A model generated the notes under the pieces. The model saw only the letters and a program-made list of their open reading frames with translations. It was not told where the DNA came from and ran no database searches. Shown here one piece after another: positions 8,075-16,937 of a stretch of DNA of 64,000 bases (within the stretch, counting starts at the first letter, position 1; every line of letters begins with the position of its first letter). The translations under genes and the position numbers were made by a program. This DNA comes from Gammaproteobacteria bacterium UBA7803 (GTDB lineage Bacteria > Pseudomonadota > Gammaproteobacteria > Pseudomonadales > Azotimanducaceae), in assembly GCA_002480525.1 (NCBI GenBank), contig DLCH01000056.1, positions 1 through 64,000 on the forward strand, written 5' to 3'.

Positions 8075-9064
8075 TCAGCGCAGCCCTTCGATCAGCGCCG
8101 CGCCGGCCAGGGCCGCTCCGGCGATACGGGCGAAACGGAACGCCGACGCGGAGTACCAGAGCGGCCAGATGGCGGCCGGGAACGACTTCGGCCTGGCCGG
8201 CGGGCGGGCGCGCACGCAGATGGCCATCAGCCGCACCAGGGCCGGTGCGGCCAGCAGCATCAGCAGAAATCCCCAGGCGGCGCCGATCCAGGCCCACACC
8301 ACGGCGCCGCCGACCTGGGCCGCCGCCAGCAGCGCGACCGTCCGCGGCCCCCAGACCGGGCCGAGAATCACCGGCAGGGTGCGCACGCCGCGCGCCGCGT
8401 CGTCGCGCCGTTTGTCGGCATGTTTGGCCATCACCACCACGGTGGGCCCCAGGCCGGCGAGCAGCGACAGCGCCGCGATGTCCGGCCCCCAGTCGCCGCT
8501 GACCACCCAGTAGCTGCCGCCCACCATCAGCGGGCCCCACACCACGAACACGGCGATCTCGCCCAGACCGAGGCGCTTCATCGGCCAGGTGTAGAACAGC
8601 AGGATCAGCGCGCCGGCGGTGGCCAGCCAGTAGGCCGGCGGCCCGGTGAGCCGGAAGATCGCGAGCCCGAGCGCCAGCGCCGCGCCGACGGTGGCGAGCA
8701 GCAGCAGCCCATGGGTGGCGGGATTCATGAGCCCCTGGGCCAGCGGGTGGGCGCCGTAGCGCACCCGGAAGTAGGCGTCCCGGTCCAGCCCCGTGAGCCA
8801 GTCCACCTCGTCGTTCAGCAGGTTGCTGGTGGCGTGAGCGAACACCAGCCCCAGCGTGACCAGCAGGAACCGCCAGCCCTCCCCCGGCGTCCAGGGCAGC
8901 GCCAGCAGACCGCCGAGCACGCTGGCGTACAGCGTCAGCGGCAGCACTGCCGCGCGAACGGTGATCAGATAGCGCCGCAGCCAGCCCAGCCGCCGCCAGC
9001 CGGCGGCGGACACCTTGGGAATGGTCGTGAGCGCTTCGAGGAGAGAGGGAACAGCCGTCGACAT
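8075..9064 (-). CDS. UbiA family prenyltransferase
   Basis: Integral membrane enzyme that moves a prenyl chain onto an aromatic acceptor. The 329-residue protein has about 8-9 hydrophobic segments and both Asp-rich motifs: NLLNDEVDW near residue 80 (NDxxD) and AKHADKRRDD near 210. The size and NLLNDEVDW variant fit the MenA-like/UbiA superfamily, but the acceptor (menaquinone precursor or another) cannot be decided and no quinone genes lie nearby. The ATG at 9064 follows AGGGGG; longer starts would translate the REP repeats upstream. Confidence 0.85.
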   Translation of the reverse strand: MSTAVPSLLEALTTIPKVSAAGWRRLGWLRRYLITVRAAVLPLTLYASVLGGLLALPWTPGEGWRFLLVTLGLVFAHATSNLLNDEVDWLTGLDRDAYFRVRYGAHPLAQGLMNPATHGLLLLATVGAALALGLAIFRLTGPPAYWLATAGALILLFYTWPMKRLGLGEIAVFVVWGPLMVGGSYWVVSGDWGPDIAALSLLAGLGPTVVVMAKHADKRRDDAARGVRTLPVILGPVWGPRTVALLAAAQVGGAVVWAWIGAAWGFLLMLLAAPALVRLMAICVRARPPARPKSFPAAIWPLWYSASAFRFARIAGAALAGAALIEGLR

Positions 9065-9093
9065 CCCCCTATTCTCGCCGATTGCCACGCAAT

Positions 9094-9247
9094 GTAGGAG
9101 CGGCCTCCCGGCCGCGATTTCCCCGGCAACCATGTAGGAGCGGCCTCCCGGCCGCGACCGCCCCGGCAACCATGTAGGAGCGGCCTCCCGGCCGCGATCG
9201 CCCGGCGCCGGTCGCAATGGTCATCGCGGCCGGGAGGCCGCTCCTAC
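9094..9247. repeat. REPIN-like cluster with three tandem 40-bp units
   Basis: Forward copies at 9094-9118, 9134-9158 and 9174-9198 repeat with an exact 40-bp period that includes the flank CCCCGGCAACCAT, so the unit was duplicated locally. An inverted copy lies at 9223-9247. All have arms GCGGCC/GGCCGC. The inverted copy overlaps the stop codon of the gene ending at 9244. Confidence 0.92.
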
Positions 9248-10665
9248 CCGGAGGTCGCGGTCCTGAAGCCCGAGTACTTGGGCTGGTCGATGGCGATCTG
9301 GTTGACCACGGTGGCCCGCAGGTGCTCGGCCAGACCCGGCGCATCGAGGGCCATGGTGCCGTCGCGCAGCGCCCGGGTGAGCTGCCAGCGCAGCTCGGAC
9401 AGGCTGCCGTCGCTGCCGAGCAGGTCGCGCAGCCGCGCGTGCTCGGCAGCCCGCGCACCCTCACCGAGGGCGAGCTGACGCAGCACGATGTCGAGGCTGT
9501 TGCCCGCGACCCGGGCCAGAAAGTTGGTCCGGCCCTGGGTGGCGCCCATCACGTCCTCCCGCAGGAAGTCGCGCACGGAGGTCACCAGCTCGTCGATCCG
9601 CGGCATGTCGTCGTCGGCGGTCACGTCGGCGGGTTCGATCAGCGTCACCGGGCCGGGAATCAGCAGATTCACGCAGTCGACCTGGCACTCCGAGGAGCGC
9701 CGTCCGATGGCCGGACGTTCCACCGTCTGATCGGGGCCGGTGCGATAGTGCTCCGCCATGCCCAGACAGCCCACGGCCCACCAGAACGAGCCGAACACTT
9801 CCCAGAACTTCACGTGGTCCGGATTCACCGGCTCGCCGGACACCGACTCGTAGCCGCGAAACAGGTCCTCGTACTCGCCGAACCCGCCCACCGGCTTCTC
9901 GGTGACCCCGAACCGCCAGGAGTTGGTGCAGATCCACCCCAGGTCCCGCATGGGATCGCCGATGTGGGCGATCTCCCAGTCCAGCACCGCGACGATGCCG
10001 TTCCGGTCGACCATGAAGTTGCCGTTGCGGAAGTCGTTGTGGACCAGGGTCTGACGCGGGTTCTCCGGCAGGTGGTCCATCAGCCAGCGGCCGGCGTAAT
10101 CGATCATCGGCTGGGGCGTTTCCAGAAGCTGGTAGCGCTCCCAGGTCTGCCGCACGAAGTGCTCCGGCGTCGCCACCTGAAGCTTGTCGCGCAGCCCGGT
10201 CCCGTCGAGATCGATGCCGTGGATGCGCGCGAGCTGCTGGCCGCACTCGAAGGCGAGCCTGCCCCGCAGGTCCTCGAAGTCCGGCGACCGGGCGATCCTG
10301 GCGCCGAGCGCCTCGCCCTCCAGCCACTCCATCACGAAACCTTCGCCGAGCCCGTCGCCCGGCTCCAGCACGTGATAGACCTCGGGCTCGGGCACGCCGG
10401 CGGCCCGAGCCGCCCGCATCAGCTCCGCCTCGACGGCGAGGCCGGGGTTGATGCGGTCGTCGTCCGGAATCTCCATGCCGCCGCCGGGCGCCCGGCGCAT
10501 GCACGCCAGGCGCTCGCCGTCGTCGGTGGCGATGGTCAGCCGGTAGGTCTCCTGACTCGCACCGCCGGACAGCCGTTCCGCCGAGACCAGGCCCCGGCAG
10601 CCGTCCAGCGTGCGCTTCAGAATGGCGTCGAGCTTGTCCTCGAACTCTCCCCGCTCGACGCCCAT
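9244..10665 (-). CDS. Phosphotransferase family protein with C-terminal DUF6285-like domain
   Basis: Aminoglycoside-phosphotransferase/choline-kinase-fold protein of the type found beside acyl-CoA dehydrogenases (ACAD10/11-like). Of 473 residues, about 30-330 form the kinase-like fold: LSGGASQETYRL, catalytic LVHNDFRNGNFMV (HxD...N) and metal-binding VLDWEIAHIGDP. Residues about 345-470 form a helical domain that I would assign to DUF6285. The start ATG overlaps the acyl-CoA dehydrogenase stop as TGATG, so the two are coupled and probably act in the same acyl-CoA pathway. The TAG stop lies inside a REP copy. Confidence 0.85.
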   Translation of the reverse strand: MGVERGEFEDKLDAILKRTLDGCRGLVSAERLSGGASQETYRLTIATDDGERLACMRRAPGGGMEIPDDDRINPGLAVEAELMRAARAAGVPEPEVYHVLEPGDGLGEGFVMEWLEGEALGARIARSPDFEDLRGRLAFECGQQLARIHGIDLDGTGLRDKLQVATPEHFVRQTWERYQLLETPQPMIDYAGRWLMDHLPENPRQTLVHNDFRNGNFMVDRNGIVAVLDWEIAHIGDPMRDLGWICTNSWRFGVTEKPVGGFGEYEDLFRGYESVSGEPVNPDHVKFWEVFGSFWWAVGCLGMAEHYRTGPDQTVERPAIGRRSSECQVDCVNLLIPGPVTLIEPADVTADDDMPRIDELVTSVRDFLREDVMGATQGRTNFLARVAGNSLDIVLRQLALGEGARAAEHARLRDLLGSDGSLSELRWQLTRALRDGTMALDAPGLAEHLRATVVNQIAIDQPKYSGFRTATSG

Positions 10666-11936
10666 CAGCTCTCCTTCACCCCCTTGGGCGCGCGCTGCTT
10701 CATGTAGCCGAACATGTAGCCGGCCACGCGGCGCATCTGGATCTCCTCCGCGCCTTCGGTGATGCGGTAGCGGCGGTGGTGACGGTAGATGTGCTCGAAG
10801 GGCTTGTGGCGCGAGTAGCCGAGGCCGCCGTGGACCTGCATGGCGCGGTCCGCGGCTTCACAGCACAGCCGGTTCGACCAGTAGTTGCACATGGACACCT
10901 TGTCGGAAACCGAGAACGGCCCGTCGCGGTCCATCAGCCAGGCGGTCTTGTGGATCAGCGCCCGCAGCATCTCGCACTGGGTCTGCAGTTCCACCAGCGG
11001 GAACTGAATGCCCTGGTTGGTCGACAGCGGCTTGCCGAAGGGCTTGCGCTCCATGGCGTACTTGACCGACTCGTCGATGCAGAACTGGGCCGCCCCGAGG
11101 CTCGACGCCGCCTGCCGGATGCGGTTCTCGTTGAAGAAGTGCTGGACGATCTGCAGGCCCCGCCCCTCGCCGCCGAAGATGTTGGCGTGGGGCACGCGCA
11201 CGTTCTTGAACGACACCGTGCCGTGATCGGTGGGCATGTTGAAGGTCCAGAGATACTCCTCGATCTTCAGGCCCTCGGAGTTCATGGGCGTGAGGAATGC
11301 GGTGATGCCCTCGGCGTCGCCGGGCTTGCCGCTGGTGCGCGCCATCACCAGGTCGTACTGGGCCTTGTGGATACCGGTGTTCCAGGTCTTGGCGCCGTTG
11401 ATCACCCATTCGTCGCCGTCGCGCTCGGCGTAGGTTTCCATGTGGGTGGCGTCGGAGCCGTGGGCCGGCTCGGTGATGCCGAAGGCGAAGCCGCGGCGGC
11501 CCTCGGCCAGATCGTCGACCCACTCGGCCTTCTGCTCCTCGGTGCCGTAGTTCAGCATCAGCAGCAGGCCGACGTTGTTGCCGACGATGGAATGCTCGTT
11601 CTGCAGGTCGTTGTGCAGGCCGAGCCCCTTCGCCGCCAGATGCTCGCGGATGATGGCCATGCCCAGGTTCGAGCCTTCCATGCCGCCGAATTCCTTCGGG
11701 AACGGATAGCGGTAGAAGCCGGCTTCGTCGGCCAGGCGCTTGACCTTGTGCAGGAGCTGCTCCCACTCCTCGTTGGGCAGGCCGCCGCGCTCCCAGTCGG
11801 TGCGGGCGTCTTCCCGGCGGTGGTCGAAAAAGCGGATGTTGTCGTCCTGCTGCTCGAGCGGCTTGATCACATCCTCGATGAACTGATCGAGCTGATTCAG
11901 CAGCTTCTGGATGTCCTCGGGAATGTCGAAGTTCAT
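10665..11936 (-). CDS. Acyl-CoA dehydrogenase family protein
   Basis: FAD enzyme oxidising an acyl-CoA to the 2,3-enoyl form. The 423-residue protein shows the family order: N-terminal helices (DIPEDIQKLLNQLDQFIED), FGITEPAHGSDATHME near residue 160 (flavin/substrate loop), NGAKTWNTGIHKA near 190, and the C-terminal AMQVHGGLGYSRHKPFEHIYRHHRRYRITEGAEEIQ signature split around residues 365-400. The ATG at 11936 is preceded by GGGGGAG. It is the first gene of a pair with the phosphotransferase and is divergent from an acyl-CoA ligase, suggesting fatty-acid or branched/aromatic acyl degradation. Chain-length specificity is unknown. Confidence 0.92.
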   Translation of the reverse strand: MNFDIPEDIQKLLNQLDQFIEDVIKPLEQQDDNIRFFDHRREDARTDWERGGLPNEEWEQLLHKVKRLADEAGFYRYPFPKEFGGMEGSNLGMAIIREHLAAKGLGLHNDLQNEHSIVGNNVGLLLMLNYGTEEQKAEWVDDLAEGRRGFAFGITEPAHGSDATHMETYAERDGDEWVINGAKTWNTGIHKAQYDLVMARTSGKPGDAEGITAFLTPMNSEGLKIEEYLWTFNMPTDHGTVSFKNVRVPHANIFGGEGRGLQIVQHFFNENRIRQAASSLGAAQFCIDESVKYAMERKPFGKPLSTNQGIQFPLVELQTQCEMLRALIHKTAWLMDRDGPFSVSDKVSMCNYWSNRLCCEAADRAMQVHGGLGYSRHKPFEHIYRHHRRYRITEGAEEIQMRRVAGYMFGYMKQRAPKGVKES

Positions 11937-12241
11937 GGGCTCCCCCCTGGGTTGGTTGTAACGCGTTTTATCTAATGGCAACTTACCACCGTCGCGGCGC
12001 CGACTCCACACCCGGCGCCAACCGAAGCGTGCGCCGGGACCGGAGCGATTACCAAGGTCGGCGCCGCTGTATTAGTATCGGGCGGAAACGGTCCGGGTCC
12101 GCACCGGGCGGCGTCGCCGCGGAGATCGACCCGGGGGCCGGGGCCGGCAGACCCGCCCGCTGCCGCCAGCCGGCGCAGACCGGCCACGCGATCCCGGCGA
12201 CCGCACACATTCCAGCAACGTTGATCAGGGGAGATCTTTCG
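11937..12241. promoter_or_regulatory. Divergent control region, acyl-CoA dehydrogenase / acyl-CoA ligase
   Basis: A 305-nt gene-free stretch between two divergent fatty-acid genes. Near the dehydrogenase it holds an AT-richer patch with the 8-bp palindrome AACGCGTT (11960-11967). I see no convincing sigma-70 promoter or longer operator in the remaining GC-rich sequence. GGGGAG at 12229-12234 is the ribosome site for the ligase. Confidence 0.35.
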
Positions 12242-13957
12242 ATGTCGATGACGATGTACGACCACCTCAGGGCCGTCCGCGAGGAACTCACAGGGCCCGG
12301 CGGCCAGTTCGAAATCACCACGGTGGACGTGCGCGGCAATCCCACCCTGACCTACGCCGGGGCGCCCAACAGCCTCCGCGACGTGTGGCTGGCCTCCGCG
12401 GCCTTCGCCGAGCGGGATTACATCGTCTATCACGAGGAACGCCTGACCTACGCCGACGCCCACCGCATCGTCGCCTCGGTCGGCGCCTGGCTGGCCGAAA
12501 ACGGCGTCGGGCCCGGCGACCGCGTGGCCATCGCCATGCGCAACTATCCCGAGTGGCTGCTGGCCTACTGGGCCGTGACGGCCATCGGCGCGGTGGTCGT
12601 GGGCGTCAACGCCTGGTGGGTCGGACCGGAGCTGGTCTACGGGCTCAACGACTCCAAGCCGAAGGTGATGATCGCCGACCAGGAACGCATCGAGCGGGCG
12701 CTGGAACACAAGGACGAGCTGCCGCCCATGCAGATCGTCGGCGTGCGCTACTCCGGGCCTCTGCCGGACGGGGTGATTCCGTGGGAGACCCTGGCGGAGC
12801 ACGGCGGCGAGCTTCCCGCGGTCGAGATCGACACCGACAGCGACGCGGTCATCTTCTACACCTCCGGCACCACGGGCCATCCGAAGGGCGCCCAGCAGAC
12901 CCACCGGGGCTGCGTGAACAACCTGATGAACCTCGCCTACGCCGCCACCAGCTACGCCACGGTGGGCATGCGCATGGGCAAGATCCCGGTGCCGGCCGAA
13001 GGCGAAGAGCCGCCGGTGTCGGCCAGCCTGCTGACCACGCCGCTGTTCCACGTCACCGCCAACAACTGCGTGGCGCACGGCGCCACCCTGAACGGCGGCA
13101 AGCTGGTGTGCATGTACAAGTGGGACGCCACCGAGGCGCTGAAGCTGATCGAGCGCGAACGCATCACCGCCCTGACCGGCGTGCCGGTGATGTCCCGGGA
13201 GCTCGTCACCCATCCTGATTTCGACCGCTACGACACCTCCTCGCTCATGTCCGTCGGCGGCGGCGGCGCCCAGGTGCAGCCGGACCTGGTCGGCAAGATC
13301 GACGAGAAGGTGGCCACCGCCCGCCCCGGCACCGGCTACGGCATGACCGAGACCTGCGGCATCATCACCTCGATCTCCGGGGACTTCTTCGTCGACCGGC
13401 CGGACAGCGCCGGGCCGGCGATGCCGAACTTCGAGATCAAGGTGGTGGACGCCGAAGGCAACGCCCAGCCCACCGGCGAGGTCGGCGAGCTGTGGGTGCG
13501 CGGCGCCCCGGTGATCCGCGGCTACCTGAACCGGCCGGACGCCACCGCCGAGACCATCACCGACGGCTGGCTGCACACCGGCGACATCGCCCGCCTCGAC
13601 GAGGACGGCTTCATCTACATCGTCGACCGGGCCAAGGACATGGTGCTGCGCGGCGGCGAGAACGTGTACTGCGCCGAGGTGGAGGCCGCGATCTACGAGC
13701 ATCCGGCCGTGGCCGAGGCCACCGTGTTCGGCGTGCCGGACGACCGGCTCGGCGAGGAGGTTGGCGCCGCCGTGTTCCTCAAGACCGGCGAGCAGGCGGA
13801 CGCCGACGCCATCCGCGACGTCTGCCGGGCACGGATCTCCGCCCACAAGGTGCCGCGCTACATCTGGTTCATGAACGATCCGCTGCCGCGCAACGCCAAC
13901 GGCAAGTTCCTCAAGCGCGAGCTGAAACAGGAGCTGTCGGTGGGCGACGCCGCCTGA
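12242..13957 (+). CDS. Acyl-CoA ligase (AMP-forming)
   Basis: Activates a carboxylic acid to its CoA thioester through an acyl-adenylate. The 571-residue protein has the adenylate-forming motifs in order: P-loop TSGTTGHPKGAQQTHRG near residue 202, GYGMTETCG near 362, GWLHTGDIARLDEDGFIYIV near 440, RAKDMVLRGGENVYCAEVE (A8 hinge) and the catalytic Lys region NANGKFLKREL near 552. The N-terminal layout (about 110 residues before the nucleotide-binding core) fits long-chain or aryl acid ligases; the substrate is not decided. The ATG at 12242 has GGGGAG upstream. Followed by pirin after 28 nt. Confidence 0.9.
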   Translation: MSMTMYDHLRAVREELTGPGGQFEITTVDVRGNPTLTYAGAPNSLRDVWLASAAFAERDYIVYHEERLTYADAHRIVASVGAWLAENGVGPGDRVAIAMRNYPEWLLAYWAVTAIGAVVVGVNAWWVGPELVYGLNDSKPKVMIADQERIERALEHKDELPPMQIVGVRYSGPLPDGVIPWETLAEHGGELPAVEIDTDSDAVIFYTSGTTGHPKGAQQTHRGCVNNLMNLAYAATSYATVGMRMGKIPVPAEGEEPPVSASLLTTPLFHVTANNCVAHGATLNGGKLVCMYKWDATEALKLIERERITALTGVPVMSRELVTHPDFDRYDTSSLMSVGGGGAQVQPDLVGKIDEKVATARPGTGYGMTETCGIITSISGDFFVDRPDSAGPAMPNFEIKVVDAEGNAQPTGEVGELWVRGAPVIRGYLNRPDATAETITDGWLHTGDIARLDEDGFIYIVDRAKDMVLRGGENVYCAEVEAAIYEHPAVAEATVFGVPDDRLGEEVGAAVFLKTGEQADADAIRDVCRARISAHKVPRYIWFMNDPLPRNANGKFLKRELKQELSVGDAA

Positions 13958-13985
13958 CGCCCCCGCGGGGGAAGGGGACGACACG

Positions 13986-14894
13986 ATGAGCTGGCTGGAT
14001 GCGAAGGAACCCGCCTGCAGCGAACGCAGCGACGACGTGCCGCTGGTCATCCGCCCCCGCGCCCGGGATCTGGGCGGCTTCGAGGTGCGCCGGGTGCTGC
14101 CCGCCTCCGAGCGCCGCCTGGTCGGGCCGTTCATCTTCTTCGACGAGATGGGTCCGGCGGCGTTTCCGCCGGGCCAGGGCATCAACGTCCGGCCCCACCC
14201 GCACATCGGCCTGTCGACGGTCACCTACCTGTTCACCGGCGAGATCCTGCACCGGGACAGCCTCGGCTACGTGCAGCCCATCCGGCCCGGCGCCATCAAT
14301 CTGATGACCGCCGGACGCGGCATCGTCCATTCGGAACGCACCGCCGAGGGCCTGCTGGAATCCGGCCAGCGGCTGCACGGCATCCAGACCTGGATGGCGC
14401 TGCCGGACGGCCACGAGGAGACGGACCCCGCCTTCGAGCACGTCCCCGCCGACGAGTTGCCGGTGTTCGAGGCCGACGGCGTGCGGGCGACCGTCATCCT
14501 CGGCAGCGCCTTCGGCGCCCGCAGCCCCGTGGCGCCCCCGATCGACACCCTCTACGTGGATCTCGAGCTGGCCGCCGGCGCCCGCCTCGACCTGCCGGCC
14601 GGCGTCGACGAGCTGGCGGCCTACGTGGTCGAGGGCAGCGTGAGCATCGGCGCCTGCGAGCTGGAACCGCACACCATGGGCGTGGTGGGCGCCGGACGCG
14701 CGCCGGCGCTGACCGCCGCGGCGCCCAGCCGGGTCATGCTGATCGGCGGATCACCGCCCGGCCAGCGCCACGTCTGGTGGAACTTCGTCTCCTCGAGCCG
14801 CGAGCGCATCGAGCAGGCCAAGGCCGACTGGCAGGCCGGCCGGTTCGCCGCCGTGCCGGGCGACGACGAGTTCATCCCGCTGCCGGAGGCCTGA
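13986..14894 (+). CDS. Pirin family protein
   Basis: Bicupin iron-binding protein of the pirin family (quercetinase-like or redox-sensing roles in characterised members). The 302-residue protein has the N-terminal cupin metal ligands HPHIG near residue 70 (two His) and the GRGIVHSE segment near 115 (His and Glu), plus FEVRRVLP and FIFFDEMGP typical of the family. The C-terminal cupin ends with WWNFVSSSRERIEQAKADW, a pirin signature. It follows the acyl-CoA ligase and precedes the Kef antiporter by 7 nt, so the three may share a transcript. Confidence 0.92.
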   Translation: MSWLDAKEPACSERSDDVPLVIRPRARDLGGFEVRRVLPASERRLVGPFIFFDEMGPAAFPPGQGINVRPHPHIGLSTVTYLFTGEILHRDSLGYVQPIRPGAINLMTAGRGIVHSERTAEGLLESGQRLHGIQTWMALPDGHEETDPAFEHVPADELPVFEADGVRATVILGSAFGARSPVAPPIDTLYVDLELAAGARLDLPAGVDELAAYVVEGSVSIGACELEPHTMGVVGAGRAPALTAAAPSRVMLIGGSPPGQRHVWWNFVSSSRERIEQAKADWQAGRFAAVPGDDEFIPLPEA

Positions 14895-14901
14895 CCCCAC
14901 C

Positions 14902-16680
14902 GTGACATTTCTCACCGAGGCCCTGCTGTTCCTCGGCGCCGCGGTGGTCGTGGTTCCGCTGCTCAAGCGCCTGGGCATGAGCTCGGTGCTCGGCTACCTG
15001 GGCGCCGGGCTGCTGCTCGGCCAGTCCGGCCTGAACCTGGTCGACGATCCCGAGGACGTCCTGCATTTCGCCGAGATCGGTGTGGTGCTGCTGCTGTTCA
15101 TCATCGGTCTGGAGCTCCAGCCCCGGCGGCTGTGGGTGATGCGCCGGCTGGTGTTCGGGCTGGGCACCTCCCAGGTGGTGCTCACCGCCGTCGCCATCGG
15201 CGCGCTGCTCTGGCTGGCCGGTCTCGCGCCCGCCACCGCGGCCCTGCTCGGCTTCGCGCTGGCGCTGTCGAGCACGGCCTTCGTGCTGCAGCTCCTCGGC
15301 GAGCAGAACAAGCTCTCCCAGCTTCACGGCCGCGCCGCCTTCGGCACCCTGCTGCTGCAGGACGTGGCCGTCATCCCCGGCATCGCCGTGGTGAACGTGC
15401 TGGCCGCCACCGGCGCCGGGGACGGCCACGGCGGCGCCCTGGACCCGTGGCTGATTCTCGGCGTCGTCGGCGGCGCCGTGGTGCTGCGCTATCTGCTGCG
15501 CCCCCTGCTCAAGTTCGTCGCCGCCAGCGGCATCCGGGAACTGTTCACCGCCGCCGCCCTCGCCCTGGTCGCCGGCGCGGCGCTGGCCATGGGCGAAGCC
15601 GGCCTGTCCATGGGCCTGGGCGCCTTCGTCGCCGGCATGATGGTGGCGGACTCCGAGTACCGGCATCAGCTCGAAGCCGACGTCGACCCCTTCAAGGGCC
15701 TGCTGCTGGGGCTGTTCTTCATGGCGGTGGGCATGACCGTGGACCTGGCGGCGCTGGTGCGCGAGCCGCTCACCATCCTGGGCCTCACCGCGGCGCTGAT
15801 GCTGGTGAAGTTCCTGGTGCTGCTGCCGCTGGCGCGCTGGTTCGCCCTCGGCGGCCGGGACGCGGTGCGCACCGCCATCGTGCTCTCCCAGGGCGGCGAG
15901 TTCGCCTTCGTGCTGCTGACCGCGGCGCTGGGCGCCGGGCTGGTGACCTCCGTCCAGTCCGAGACCGCTGTGCTGGTGGTGACCCTGTCCATGGCGGCGA
16001 CGCCGCTGCTGGTGGCGATCGGCGACCGGCTGCTGAACCAGCGCGTCGAGGACGAACGTCCCTACGACGCCATCGACCCGGAGAACGCCCGGGTGGTGGT
16101 GGCCGGCTTCGGCCGGGTCGGCCAGATCGTCGCCCGGGTGCTGACCATGCGCCACGTTCCGTTCACGGCGCTGGAGATCAACCCCCATCACGTGGACTTC
16201 GTGCGCAGCTACGGCAACAAGGTCTACTACGGCGACGCCACCCGGCTGGACGTGCTGCGCGCCGCCGGCGTGCCCCAGGCCCGGGCGCTGGTGCTCGCCG
16301 TGGGGAATCAGGACGCATCGCTGAAGATCGTCGAACGGGTCCGCGCCACCTGCCCCGGCGTGCCGATCCTGGCCCGGGCGACCACCCGCAACCACGAGCT
16401 GCACCTGCGCGAGCTGGGTGTCGACTACGTGCTGCGGGACACCCTGCACTCGAGCCTGCGGCTCGCCAGGGCACTGCTCACCGAGCTGGGGCTGTCGGCG
16501 GAGGAAGCCCAGCGCGCGGTGGACAGCTTCGAGGCCCACGACGCCAGAACCCTGGAGCGTCAGGCCGCCGTGTTCCGCGACGAGGAAGCGTTCCGCAAGA
16601 CCACCATCAGCGCCAGCGAGGAGCTGAAGGCGCTGTTCGCGGACGACGCCAAGGCGGAGCCGGGCGACCCCAGCCGCTGA
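14902..16680 (+). CDS. Kef-type monovalent cation:proton antiporter (CPA2) with TrkA-N domain
   Basis: Inner-membrane K+/H+ antiporter. Of 592 residues, about 1-380 form 12-13 hydrophobic segments of the Na+/H+ exchanger fold (LGYLGAGLLLGQSGL near 33; the ion-path segment with ALALSSTAFVLQLL near 110; SQGGEFAFVLL near 330). A Rossmann TrkA-N domain follows (VVVAGFGRVGQIVARVL near 395), and an acidic/polar C-terminal tail. This is the KefB/KefC architecture; no KefF/KefG ancillary gene is adjacent, so glutathione regulation is uncertain. GTG start, 7 nt after pirin. Confidence 0.9.
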   Translation: MTFLTEALLFLGAAVVVVPLLKRLGMSSVLGYLGAGLLLGQSGLNLVDDPEDVLHFAEIGVVLLLFIIGLELQPRRLWVMRRLVFGLGTSQVVLTAVAIGALLWLAGLAPATAALLGFALALSSTAFVLQLLGEQNKLSQLHGRAAFGTLLLQDVAVIPGIAVVNVLAATGAGDGHGGALDPWLILGVVGGAVVLRYLLRPLLKFVAASGIRELFTAAALALVAGAALAMGEAGLSMGLGAFVAGMMVADSEYRHQLEADVDPFKGLLLGLFFMAVGMTVDLAALVREPLTILGLTAALMLVKFLVLLPLARWFALGGRDAVRTAIVLSQGGEFAFVLLTAALGAGLVTSVQSETAVLVVTLSMAATPLLVAIGDRLLNQRVEDERPYDAIDPENARVVVAGFGRVGQIVARVLTMRHVPFTALEINPHHVDFVRSYGNKVYYGDATRLDVLRAAGVPQARALVLAVGNQDASLKIVERVRATCPGVPILARATTRNHELHLRELGVDYVLRDTLHSSLRLARALLTELGLSAEEAQRAVDSFEAHDARTLERQAAVFRDEEAFRKTTISASEELKALFADDAKAEPGDPSR

Positions 16681-16694
16681 AGCGCTCCCGGGCG

Positions 16695-16910
16695 ATCGCG
16701 ATCTGGAGATCGCTCCTACAGGAGCATCGGCCCGCGCCCTTGTAGGAGCGATCTCCAGATCGCGATCCCCGACGACCCAGCCGATCCCACCCGTAGGAGC
16801 GGCCTCCCGGCCGCGATCCCCTCCGACCCAGCCGATCCCACCCGTAGGAGCGGCCTCCCGGCCGCGATGTCTTCAGATCCAGGCGATCGCGCCCGGGAGG
16901 GCGCTCCTAC
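16695..16910. repeat. REPIN-like cluster with three stem types
   Basis: Five copies between convergent genes: 16695-16719 (inverted, arms GCGATC/GATCGC), 16742-16766 (forward, same arms), 16793-16817 and 16844-16868 (forward, GCGGCC/GGCCGC, inside a 51-bp tandem duplication that includes the flank CGACCCAGCCGATCCCACC) and 16886-16910 (inverted, GCGCCC/GGGCGC). This cluster best shows arm variation with base-pairing kept. The first copy is the only one in the window that faces outward. Confidence 0.92.
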
Positions 16911-16937
16911 ATGGCGTTCCGATGGGGTTGGTCGCCC

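Noticed and set aside
9094..9247. Regularly spaced direct repeats resembling a short CRISPR array.
   Set aside because: The units are palindromic REP copies with near-identical spacers and an inverted end copy; no cas genes are present.
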